Below, piece after piece: positions 7,495 through 14,201 of a stretch of 28,888 nucleotides of DNA. Each line of letters starts with the position of its first letter. The first letter of the stretch is position 1. A model generated the notes under the pieces. That model was given only the letters and a program-made list of their open reading frames with translations, ran no database searches and was not told the DNA's origin. The stretch is from the NCBI GenBank assembly GCA_964573565.1, contig CAZNJV010000001.1, forward strand, positions 1 through 28,888, given 5' to 3'. Source of the DNA: UBA12078 sp964573565. GTDB lineage: Bacteria; Patescibacteriota; Dojkabacteria; SC72. Made by a program: the position numbers and the translations under genes.

Positions 7495-7797
7495 TTATTT
7501 TTCTGCCAAGAGTGCAGATTGCTCTAAATATATGATAGATTTACCACTTTGGGATCTAATATCAAGCTGTTTGTCGGCTAATTTTTTAATTACTGTTATG
7601 GAGCTTGTTTTTGCAACTTGCTCTTCCATGAGTCTATTTTCTTCGACTAAGAAATTTTTCTCTTTGTTTAAACTTTGTAATTCTGTTCCTAAGGGATTTA
7701 ACACTGCGTTAATTACTAACTGAGAAAGCACAAATGCTACCATGGAGAATCCAAAGATCATGACTGGGAGGTTTTTTCTGGTTTTGTAGGTTTTCAT
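7495..7797 (-). CDS. ftsL: FtsL/DivIC-like division protein
   Basis: Short bitopic protein of 100 residues: a basic cytoplasmic tail (MKTYKTRKNL), one membrane helix (about 11-32), and a coiled-coil-prone extracellular segment (about 36-66, rich in Leu/Glu/Lys/Asn). Its position between rsmH and ftsI is the standard place of ftsL, a scaffold of the divisome that links FtsQ/DivIB and FtsI/FtsW. Sequence conservation in this family is low, so the call rests on size, topology and synteny. Directly ahead of the ATG is the motif ACTGCCCAAC, with a TAAAAT box four bases further up, so it may have its own promoter inside the end of rsmH. Confidence 0.8.
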   Translation of the reverse strand: MKTYKTRKNLPVMIFGFSMVAFVLSQLVINAVLNPLGTELQSLNKEKNFLVEENRLMEEQVAKTSSITVIKKLADKQLDIRSQSGKSIIYLEQSALLAEK

Positions 7798-7814
7798 GTT
7801 GGGCAGTAGTTATT

Positions 7815-8693
7815 TTATTTTTTAATCAAACATCTCAACTTGGCGGAAGCGGAGCGAGAATTTTGCTCTAACTCTATGTCGGTTGGGGCAATTGGACTTT
7901 TGAAGAGCAATTCTCCTTCCCCGCTTCTAGCCTTGTCGCTAAAGTAATTCTTAACAATTCGATCTTCTAAAGAATGGAAGGTTATCACTGATAGTCTTCC
8001 ATCGGATTGTAAGAGCTCAAAAGATTTATCTAATGCCTCTTTGAGGCTTTCTAATTCATCATTTACCACGATCCGCAGAGCCTGAAAGACCCTGCGGGAA
8101 GGGTTCTTAAAAGAATTATTCGCCGGCACGACTTTATAGATAAGTCTTGTAAGATCTCCAACTGTTTTAATATTGCTAAGCTCTTTTTTAATTGCTTTGG
8201 CAATTTTCATTGAATATCTTTCTTCTCCGTATTCCAAGAATAGTCTTGCTAACTGTCTCTCATCTAATACTGTGAGAATATCTAGTGCTGTGACTCCTAA
8301 GTTAGTATTCATTCTCATATCTAGTGGTTCTTGATCTTCTAGGTAACTGAAACCTCTGTTGTGAGATTCTTCTAGCTGTCTAGATGAGAGTCCTAGATCC
8401 ATAAGGATACCGTTTGGAGTTTTACCAATCTCTGCTACGAGTTTGTCGATGTCTCTAAAGTTGGATTGCTTGAGGATCCAATTCTCTTGGAAATTGTAAT
8501 AGCTTTTGACAAATTCAATAGCGAAACTGTCTTGGTCGATACTTAGTAGTAATCCATCAGGTGAGAGCTGCTTTAGAATTGATTGACTGTGACCACCATC
8601 TCCTAACGTGCAATCGATATAGAAACCATGTGGATCTATATTTAATGAATCTATTGATTCGTTTAAGAGTACTGGTACGTGTATTTTATCCAT
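7815..8693 (-). CDS. rsmH: 16S rRNA (cytosine-1402 N4)-methyltransferase RsmH (MraW)
   Basis: SAM-dependent enzyme methylating N4 of C1402 in 16S rRNA. The start (MDKIHVPVLLNESIDSL) is a family hallmark, followed by the SAM motif DCTLGDGGHSQSIL (about 28-41), GILMDLGLSSRQLEE, RGFSYL, RVFQALRIVVNDEL and the C-terminal FHSLEDRIVKNYF. Length 292 is normal. It overlaps the end of mraZ by eight bases, which fixes this start. RsmI (2238-2930) acts on the ribose of the same nucleotide. Confidence 0.95.
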   Translation of the reverse strand: MDKIHVPVLLNESIDSLNIDPHGFYIDCTLGDGGHSQSILKQLSPDGLLLSIDQDSFAIEFVKSYYNFQENWILKQSNFRDIDKLVAEIGKTPNGILMDLGLSSRQLEESHNRGFSYLEDQEPLDMRMNTNLGVTALDILTVLDERQLARLFLEYGEERYSMKIAKAIKKELSNIKTVGDLTRLIYKVVPANNSFKNPSRRVFQALRIVVNDELESLKEALDKSFELLQSDGRLSVITFHSLEDRIVKNYFSDKARSGEGELLFKSPIAPTDIELEQNSRSASAKLRCLIKK

Positions 8694-9129
8694 TGTTCTT
8701 TTCTGTCATTTTAGTCAATTCTTGTGCGATATCTTCTCCATGTTGTTTTAGGTATTGGAGTCTCTCTTCCCATTTGGATTTCTCCCATATTTCGATCCAA
8801 TTTACTAAACCGATGAAAACGATATCTTCTTTGAGTTGTGCATGATCAAACAATGCTTGTGGTATTATGAATCTTCCTTGCTTGTCTGTTTGAACTTCTG
8901 TTGCACTCCCTACCAGGAATCTACTTGTATCACGGATGTTTTTATTTATAAAAGAGCCATCTATTACCTCTTTGGCTATTTTTTGCCACATATCCTGATT
9001 TACTAGGATAAGTGCATCTTCGTAGCCTCTGGTGAGTATTATGTTCTCACCTAGTTCATTTCTGAACTTTTTGGGAAGTGATGTTCTTTTCTTATTGCTA
9101 AGCTTTCCGTGGTACTCTCCTATGAGCAT
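8686..9129 (-). CDS. mraZ: Transcriptional regulator MraZ
   Basis: DNA-binding autoregulator of the dcw cluster, with two tandem AbrB-like swapped-hairpin repeats. Repeat 1 holds NKKRTSLPKKFR (about 12-23), a degenerate form of the DxKGRxxxP motif. Repeat 2 holds the intact form TDKQGRFIIPQAL (about 80-92). Length 147 is typical. It is the first gene of the minus-strand run mraZ-rsmH-ftsL-ftsI-mraY. Three GTGG-containing direct repeats at 10-bp spacing just upstream match the known style of MraZ operator and support autoregulation. No Shine-Dalgarno site precedes the ATG. Confidence 0.93.
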   Translation of the reverse strand: MLIGEYHGKLSNKKRTSLPKKFRNELGENIILTRGYEDALILVNQDMWQKIAKEVIDGSFINKNIRDTSRFLVGSATEVQTDKQGRFIIPQALFDHAQLKEDIVFIGLVNWIEIWEKSKWEERLQYLKQHGEDIAQELTKMTEKNNG

Positions 9130-9141
9130 ATTTGGATTTTA

Positions 9142-9166
9142 CCACTTCTCACCACTTCATGCCACT
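9142..9166 (-). promoter_or_regulatory. MraZ operator: three AGTGG repeats
   Basis: On the minus strand AGTGG occurs three times at an exact 10-bp period (plus-strand CCACT at 9142-9146, 9152-9156 and 9162-9166), so the sites lie on one face of the helix. Characterised MraZ proteins bind series of GTGG-type repeats with about 10-bp periodicity ahead of mraZ. The first repeat touches the predicted -10, so bound MraZ would block the promoter and early elongation. Confidence 0.75.
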
Positions 9167-9195
9167 AATTTAACATTATCTAAAATATGCGTCAA
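9167..9195 (-). promoter_or_regulatory. mraZ promoter TTGACG-17-TAAATT
   Basis: On the minus strand TTGACG (plus 9190-9195) and TAAATT (plus 9167-9172) are separated by 17 bp. The start would fall inside the first or second MraZ repeat, giving a leader of about 30 nt. Confidence 0.6.
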
Positions 9196-9218
9196 GAAGA
9201 TTTAGTTATAGGATTGGA

Positions 9219-9343
9219 TATAATATTCTAGGATATACAGATATATCGCTACTGAAATATATCTACCCTGTTGTGGGTGATATTGTGAACATGAACCGAT
9301 AGCAGAATTTATTGAAATATATATTTAAAGAAGTTAGTATAAT
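9219..9343 (+). promoter_or_regulatory. murF upstream region: two -10 boxes and paired hairpins
   Basis: TATAAT occurs at 9219-9224 and again at 9338-9343. After the first, two adjacent hairpins follow: AGATATAT (9239-9246) with ATATATCT (9257-9264), then ACCC (9265-9268) with GGGT (9275-9278). The distal promoter would give a structured leader of about 135 nt; the proximal one gives a leader of about 16 nt. Neither has a convincing -35. Confidence 0.4.
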
Positions 9344-9366
9344 TAAATAACTTGAGCCAAGTTTCT

Positions 9367-10737
9367 ATGAAAATCTATTTAAAAGATATAAAAGAGAGAT
9401 TCCCAGAGTTTGAGATTAGAAATTATGATGAGAATGCGTTTTTCACAGCCTTTAACCATGATTCGAGAACTATAAAGGATGGGGAGATCTTTATCCCTAT
9501 TGTTGGAGAAAAATTTGATGGCCATGATTTTATACTTCAGGCATTAAATGATGGTGCTGATATGGCCATATGTGAGGCGAAGAAATCTTTGTTAGTTAAA
9601 GATGCAATTAAGCCTGTGATTTTGGTTGATAGTGTTCGTGAGGGTCTACAGAAGATAATGTCTTTGTACACCTCCCATATCGATGCCAAGATTATGGGTA
9701 TAACAGGGAGTGCGGGTAAAACGACTACAAGAAAGATCCTTTCGACAATCTTGAGTTGCAATGGTTCTGTTTTGTCTGCAGAAGGTTCAAACATCAATAC
9801 TGTTTGGGGCAATGCGGTTTTACTTAGCAAATATACAGATGAAAAATATATAGTTTTGGAATGTGGTATGGATCATCCTGGTGAAATTGCTTGGCACATG
9901 AATTCAGAAGATCCTGATTTGGGGATATTGTTAAATGTAGGTTATGTACATGCCGAGGCTTTGGGTTCGATAGAGGGAGTGTATGAGGAGAAAAAGAACA
10001 TGGCCGATTATCTGGATCGTATGGGGAGACCTCTAATCCTGAATATAGATGATGAGAGGTTGCAAAGGATTGCCACTATATATAAATCGAAGCTTGTCAC
10101 CTATGGCTATAATGCGAATGCAGATTTTAGAATAGAATCATCTGTTTTGAGTCAGGATGGAATAGATTTTAAATTTGTGTATAAGGGAAATTCCTTTACT
10201 GGTCATTTGAAGGCCTATGGTGAGAAGCTTGTATATAATGTTGTAGCGGCCATAGCAGCAGCAGTGGAACTGGGAGTAAACATTGAAGATGCATTAGATG
10301 CACTAAAAGATTTCGAACCAGAAAGTGGTCGTTTTGAGATAATTCCACTTAGAAGTGGTAGCTTTATCATCAATGACGCATATAACGCGAATCCGGTTTC
10401 TATGGAAATGTCGCTTAATACATTCAACAAGTTGTATTCTAAGGAAGAATATAAGCGAATAGTAATATTGGGAGACATGAAAGAACTTGGAGATGTGTCT
10501 TCTAAACAGCATAAAGAGCTTGGAGAATTAGTAAACAAGATGGAATTTGATGATGTGTATTTCCTAGGAGAGTATTTTAAAGATTTCGGTATTGGCGAAG
10601 AGATCAGGTCGATTCCCGAAGCAGTAAGCATCATTAAGGAGAATTTAGAGAATGAGAAAAGAAAACTAGCTATTCTATGTAAGGGTAGTCACAGCACGGG
10701 TATATTTGAAATCCCAGATCTTGTGAAGAGTTTATAA
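9367..10737 (+). CDS. murF: MurF, UDP-MurNAc-tripeptide--D-Ala-D-Ala ligase
   Basis: ATP-dependent ligase adding D-Ala-D-Ala to the peptidoglycan precursor, giving the MraY substrate. The N-terminal domain has HDSRTIKDGEIFIPI, then the Mur-ligase P-loop ITGSAGKTTTRK, the ECGMDHPGEI segment, LNVGYVHAEALGS, the central EKKNMAD and the MurF-specific DAYNANP (about residues 340-346), ending with the LGDMKELG domain. With ATG 9367 it is 456 residues, a usual size. A TTG at 9352 would add five residues. The ATG is preferred because MKIYLKDI matches family starts. murF is divergent from mraZ, and its stop sits back-to-back with that of the convergent murG (TTATAA). Confidence 0.93.
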   Translation: MKIYLKDIKERFPEFEIRNYDENAFFTAFNHDSRTIKDGEIFIPIVGEKFDGHDFILQALNDGADMAICEAKKSLLVKDAIKPVILVDSVREGLQKIMSLYTSHIDAKIMGITGSAGKTTTRKILSTILSCNGSVLSAEGSNINTVWGNAVLLSKYTDEKYIVLECGMDHPGEIAWHMNSEDPDLGILLNVGYVHAEALGSIEGVYEEKKNMADYLDRMGRPLILNIDDERLQRIATIYKSKLVTYGYNANADFRIESSVLSQDGIDFKFVYKGNSFTGHLKAYGEKLVYNVVAAIAAAVELGVNIEDALDALKDFEPESGRFEIIPLRSGSFIINDAYNANPVSMEMSLNTFNKLYSKEEYKRIVILGDMKELGDVSSKQHKELGELVNKMEFDDVYFLGEYFKDFGIGEEIRSIPEAVSIIKENLENEKRKLAILCKGSHSTGIFEIPDLVKSL

Positions 10738-11898
10738 CTCAATTTCTTTTAATATTGTCTTAACAGCATCTGTTCTAAATATCTTTTCGATCTCCCTTTT
10801 ATCTACATCTTTTGTTTTCTGTAGGAATTTCTCTAACCTTAGCAACAAACAACTTGATGTGAGTTCTCCCTCCTGAATTATCTCTGCTAAACCTAAGTTA
10901 ACTAATACCGCTGCATTTTTGTATTGCTCATTATGTGTGACCCAAGGAATAGGTATAAATATGGAAGGTATCTGTAACACTCCCATCTCGTATACCGTAT
11001 TGGCTCCTGCTCTACCAACATATAGATCGATATTGTGTAAAAGATAGCCTAAATCCTTAGCTTGAATAAATGTAACAGGTAAGAATCTTGATCGAAGGTC
11101 TTTCTCTAAGTTCTCTTTGTACCCAATTAGAATTTTGTAATCATTGAAAACCTTGTTATCCCCTGTTTGAAGAATGATTTGGTATTTTTGTAACAACATC
11201 TTAAGAGATTCTTTTACAGTTTCGTTTATTAGGTGTGAACCTAGCCCTCCACCAGATATGTAGATAATGGGATATCTATCTCTGTTGCTTACCATCCCCT
11301 TTATACTCTCCGCGAAGTTCCCTTGTGCCTTGGTTTCAAATATCTCTGGTCTGACAAGATTTCCTGTTAATAGGGCTTTACCCTTCGGGAAATATTTAAA
11401 AGAAGAAGGGAAGGATATGAAAATTTTCTCTGCTAACTTCCCTACTATCTTGTTTGTTAAGCCAACTGTTGCAGTTTGCTCATGAAGATATATCTTAGAT
11501 TTAAAAAGTTTGGCAATCAAACAAACACTTACAGTTACATAACCACCCGTTGATATTATTATTTCAGGTTTGAATTTCTTAACAATTTTGTAGGAATCCA
11601 TAAGCCCGAGAATTGTTCTAAAAAGGAGTTTGATGGTATTGAAACTAAGAGATCGTTGTAGTTTTCCAGCACGTATGAATTTACATTCGAAGCCCTTTCC
11701 TTTCATCAACTTTTGCTCGAGAGAGTTTCCAGGTTTCTCACCTTCCATACCAAGATCACCACCGATATAGAGAAAATGGCTTTTATCTAACACATATCTC
11801 TCTTCAAGGCTTGATATGACAGAAAGTGCTGCAGAGATATGGCCTCCAGATCCACCTCCTGTTACGATTATTTTTTTACTTAACTGCTTTTTGCTCAT
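10732..11898 (-). CDS. murG: MurG, lipid II synthase
   Basis: GT28-family glycosyltransferase that adds GlcNAc from UDP-GlcNAc to lipid I at the inner membrane face. Motifs are TGGGSGGHISAALS at the N-terminus (first glycine loop), ISTGGYVTV, the acceptor-site HEQTATVGLTNK, the second glycine loop ISGGGLGSH, and the C-terminal donor-site VGRAGANTVYEM and IPWVTHNEQYKNA. Length 388 is somewhat longer than E. coli MurG (355) because of an insertion near residues 48-66. It overlaps ftsW by 23 bases, so the two genes are coupled. The end is convergent with murF. Confidence 0.93.
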   Translation of the reverse strand: MSKKQLSKKIIVTGGGSGGHISAALSVISSLEERYVLDKSHFLYIGGDLGMEGEKPGNSLEQKLMKGKGFECKFIRAGKLQRSLSFNTIKLLFRTILGLMDSYKIVKKFKPEIIISTGGYVTVSVCLIAKLFKSKIYLHEQTATVGLTNKIVGKLAEKIFISFPSSFKYFPKGKALLTGNLVRPEIFETKAQGNFAESIKGMVSNRDRYPIIYISGGGLGSHLINETVKESLKMLLQKYQIILQTGDNKVFNDYKILIGYKENLEKDLRSRFLPVTFIQAKDLGYLLHNIDLYVGRAGANTVYEMGVLQIPSIFIPIPWVTHNEQYKNAAVLVNLGLAEIIQEGELTSSCLLLRLEKFLQKTKDVDKREIEKIFRTDAVKTILKEIEL

Positions 11899-13090
11899 TC
11901 TGAGTGTTTGAGTATTTACTGATATTTAGTAGTATACCAATTCCTATGAGGGATACGATAGTGCTAGATCCACCATAGCTAACTAGAGGTATAGGCATTC
12001 CAGTGAGAGGAATGATACCAACATTTGCCCCTATATTTAAAAGTGTCTGAATAACAAGCCATACTGTAATGCCTGCTGCCAACAGTTTCCCTTGTTTATC
12101 CGGTGCTCCAAGTGCAACTTTGAGTCCTCTCCAAAGGAACCCTATCCATGCAATTATGATTAATGTACCTCCCAAGAATCCAAGCTCTTCAAGAATTACG
12201 GCAAATATTGAGTCTGTGAATGCAGTATTCTCTACCAGATATCCAAATCGTTGTCTTGATTGTCCAAATCCTGTACCAAAGAATCCTCCTGATCCTATTC
12301 CTATGAGAATTTGTTGCATCTGATACCCAGAGCCTTGTGGATCCGCCACTTTGCCGGTAAATAGCAAGCTTAAGAAGGTTGTGACCCTCTGCAATCTGTA
12401 TGGCTCTAGTATTGCCGCTATACCAGCTACTGGTATAAGTAATGAAAGTACGGAAAAAGAAGCGAGGGTATGGATTCTGTCCTCTCCAGCCATTAAGAAC
12501 ATGATGAAGCATGTAATACAAACGACCATTGTTGTACCGAGGTCTGGTTCTAGAAGTATAAGTAAGGCGACTACACCGAGAATGGCTATGAATCCCAAGA
12601 GATTCTTTATGAACCCTTCCCTAATTGCAGATTTGAAATCTTTGTATTTGTAATCTCGCTTTGCTAACCATTGTGCAAGGTACATGATCAATGTGAGTTT
12701 GGCAAACTCGGCGGGTTGTATTTTAGGCAATGACCCTAGAGAGAACCATCTTTTAGAACCGTTAGTTGCTTCTCCTAATATTAATACTGCAGCTAGGAGT
12801 AATACTGTGATTACCAGTGCTGGGAATGCTAATTTCAGTATCTTTCTGTAATCCCAGAAATATACTATTACTGCAGGAACTGCCCCTACTAGTAACCAAA
12901 CAATTTGGGATTTAAGGAAGTAGAATTGATCATTGAAGACTGTATTTGCTTGGTAAACACTGGCATCAAAGATCATAATAGCCCCGAATATCGCCATTAA
13001 TACGCAGAATATTAAAAGGAAAGAATCTGGTTTGTGTCCGGAGATTACTTTCTTGAGTTTTCTTTTTGGGGCATGGTTTTGATTGGACAT
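11876..13090 (-). CDS. ftsW: FtsW, SEDS-family peptidoglycan glycosyltransferase
   Basis: Polytopic SEDS protein (404 residues, about ten membrane helices) polymerising lipid II at the division site with FtsI. Family signatures present are GSKRWFSLGSLPKIQPAEFAK, LLEPDLGTTMV (with the catalytic-site Asp), GSGGFFGTGFGQSRQRFGYL, ENTAFTDSIFAVILEELG and the terminal GMPIPLVSYGGSS. RodA is possible, but the neighbouring murG and the divisome genes nearby favour FtsW. It is divergent from the kinase gene at 13122 over only 31 bp. A TATTAA box lies ten bases ahead of the ATG, suggesting a leader of a few bases. Confidence 0.9.
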   Translation of the reverse strand: MSNQNHAPKRKLKKVISGHKPDSFLLIFCVLMAIFGAIMIFDASVYQANTVFNDQFYFLKSQIVWLLVGAVPAVIVYFWDYRKILKLAFPALVITVLLLAAVLILGEATNGSKRWFSLGSLPKIQPAEFAKLTLIMYLAQWLAKRDYKYKDFKSAIREGFIKNLLGFIAILGVVALLILLEPDLGTTMVVCITCFIMFLMAGEDRIHTLASFSVLSLLIPVAGIAAILEPYRLQRVTTFLSLLFTGKVADPQGSGYQMQQILIGIGSGGFFGTGFGQSRQRFGYLVENTAFTDSIFAVILEELGFLGGTLIIIAWIGFLWRGLKVALGAPDKQGKLLAAGITVWLVIQTLLNIGANVGIIPLTGMPIPLVSYGGSSTIVSLIGIGILLNISKYSNTQNEQKAVK

Positions 13091-13109
13091 AGTCTGACTA
13101 TTAATATAC

Positions 13110-13115
13110 TATAAT
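13110..13115 (+). promoter_or_regulatory. -10 box TATAAT of the gene at 13122 (leaderless type)
   Basis: TATAAT is followed by six bases and then the ATG, so transcription is predicted to start at the initiation codon. The 31-bp gap shared with ftsW contains ATTAATAT twice (13100-13107 and 13114-13121), and both divergent promoters must overlap here. Confidence 0.5.
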
Positions 13116-13121
13116 TAATAT

Positions 13122-13733
13122 ATGAATCAAAAGGAAAGGTCAAAAAGTTTAGGATATCTTTTTGTGGTGGGTGGTCCTGGAGGTAGTGGAGCTTCCACTA
13201 TTGCGAGAATGCTTGCAGATAATTTTTCTCTTAAGCGTATATATGGTGGAAAGATGTTTAGATCTTTGTTAAGGAAGGCTGGGTATGAAGAGAGTGATGA
13301 TGCGTATTCTAAGAAGAATGAGAAGTTATTAAAGAAATTGGATAAGCAGGTAGATGCTTTGTTAATGTCTGAGATCCAGAATCCAAATGTTTTGATAGAG
13401 TCTAAAAATTTTGCAGCTTTAGCGACAAAGAAAAAACTTCCCTGCACAGTAAGAATCTGGATTACTGCTTCTCTGAATGTGAGAGCTCAGAGGACGCTTC
13501 TTAAGCAGGGTATAAAGCCAGGTTTTAAGAGTTTTCATAAATATCTGGAGGCTAGGAATAATTTAAAGAATAGGTATAGGATTGATGCGATGAGGTACTC
13601 TTCTTTGTATGGTATTAATTATGATAAACCAGAGGAGTATAATGACATTATCATAGATTCTTCTAATCTAAATGAGAAGGAGACCTTTGATTTAATTTTA
13701 AAAAATATTAAAGATGGCGGATATATTAAATAA
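13122..13733 (+). CDS. Cytidylate kinase-like P-loop kinase
   Basis: A 203-residue P-loop NMP kinase. The Walker A loop is GGPGGSGASTIARMLA (about 17-32), with GASTI in place of the usual GKST. That Ala-Ser pair is also seen in archaeal-type and cytidylate-kinase-like families. A following YGGKMFRSLLRKAG segment, a LID-like Arg-rich region (ASLNVRAQRTLL) and RYRIDAMRYSSLYGI agree with (d)CMP kinase. The probable role is phosphorylation of CMP/dCMP, or a related nucleotide in salvage. The replaced Walker Lys leaves the exact activity uncertain. It starts without a Shine-Dalgarno site, directly behind a -10 box, and overlaps the next gene by 20 bases. Confidence 0.75.
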   Translation: MNQKERSKSLGYLFVVGGPGGSGASTIARMLADNFSLKRIYGGKMFRSLLRKAGYEESDDAYSKKNEKLLKKLDKQVDALLMSEIQNPNVLIESKNFAALATKKKLPCTVRIWITASLNVRAQRTLLKQGIKPGFKSFHKYLEARNNLKNRYRIDAMRYSSLYGINYDKPEEYNDIIIDSSNLNEKETFDLILKNIKDGGYIK

Positions 13734-13983
13734 TAATATCCCTGTTAATAATAGTACTCCTAATCCTGTTCCGACTCCTACTCCTGATGTTACGTCACAT
13801 GTTAATCCTGTCCCTCGTGATGAATTTCTAGTTAAAGAACCTCCTCCGCATGGTTTAGATAGTTCATGGAGAAGATGGAAGTGTTTAAACTGTGGTTATG
13901 TGTATGAGGGTATATTTAAAGGAGTTATGGTATGTCCTAAGTGTGGTAATGCTGATCCGGACAAGTTTGATGAATCTGAATAA
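13714..13983 (+). CDS. Rubredoxin-like zinc/iron-ribbon protein
   Basis: An 89-residue protein. The first half is a low-complexity linker rich in Asn, Pro and Thr. The second half is a rubredoxin/rubrerythrin-type ribbon with CLNCGYVYEG (about 57-66) and CPKCGNADPDKFDE (about 74-87), giving four Cys that would bind one Fe or Zn. The WKC...YVYEG pattern matches the rubrerythrin C-terminal domain, which carries electrons in peroxide detoxification, but no rubrerythrin helix bundle is present. It overlaps the kinase gene by 20 bases and ends five bases from the convergent tRNA-Leu. Confidence 0.75.
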   Translation: MADILNNNIPVNNSTPNPVPTPTPDVTSHVNPVPRDEFLVKEPPPHGLDSSWRRWKCLNCGYVYEGIFKGVMVCPKCGNADPDKFDESE

Positions 13984-13988
13984 TAATC

Positions 13989-14072
13989 TGCCGGGAGAGG
14001 GAATCGAACCCTCACTCTATTTCTAGAACGGGATTTTAAGTCCCGCGCGTCTGCCAATTCCGCCATCTCGGC
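13989..14072 (-). tRNA. tRNA-Leu(UAA)
   Basis: An 84-base class II tRNA. The anticodon stem CGGGA/TCCCG frames the loop CTTAAAA, giving UAA. It has a long variable arm, and the T-arm GAGGG-TTCGATT-CCCTC is perfect. The acceptor stem GCCGAGA/TCCCGGC has one A-C mismatch at the fifth pair. CCA is not encoded. A promoter lies directly upstream. Confidence 0.93.
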
Positions 14073-14089
14073 TTAATAGATGTACGATT

Positions 14090-14118
14090 ATTCTAATCTA
14101 AAAGGTCTTTTTATTCAA
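14090..14118 (-). promoter_or_regulatory. tRNA-Leu(UAA) promoter TTGAAT-17-TAGAAT
   Basis: On the minus strand TTGAAT (plus 14113-14118) and TAGAAT (plus 14090-14095) are 17 bp apart. They lie in the gap between tRNA-Cys and tRNA-Leu, giving a pre-tRNA leader of about 11 nt. Confidence 0.6.
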
Positions 14119-14121
14119 TAA

Positions 14122-14197
14122 TGGAGGTGACGATGGGACTCGAACCCATGATAGCGGTTTTGCAGACCGCGGCCTTAACCATCTTGGCTACGTCACC
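14122..14197 (-). tRNA. tRNA-Cys(GCA), CCA encoded
   Basis: A 76-base tRNA with a perfect acceptor stem (GGTGACG/CGTCACC). The anticodon stem GCGGT/ACCGC frames the loop CTGCAAA, giving GCA. The T-arm is ATGGG/CCCAT, the discriminator is U, and CCA is encoded in the DNA, unlike in the two tRNA-Leu genes. The 5' end is only four bases after the pyruvate kinase stop, so it is probably cut from the pyk transcript. Confidence 0.95.
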
Positions 14198-14201
14198 GTG
14201 T

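Noticed and set aside
10215..10634. A 139-codon minus-strand frame inside murF
   Set aside because: It is a Ser/Leu-rich shadow of murF, which has all family motifs in the other frame.
12189..12521. A 110-codon minus-strand frame inside ftsW
   Set aside because: It lies fully inside ftsW in another frame, and the ftsW frame carries the SEDS signatures.
14122..14197. Possible selenocysteine or suppressor role for the tRNA near pyk
   Set aside because: The cloverleaf is a normal 73-base class I tRNA plus CCA with a GCA anticodon, hence tRNA-Cys.
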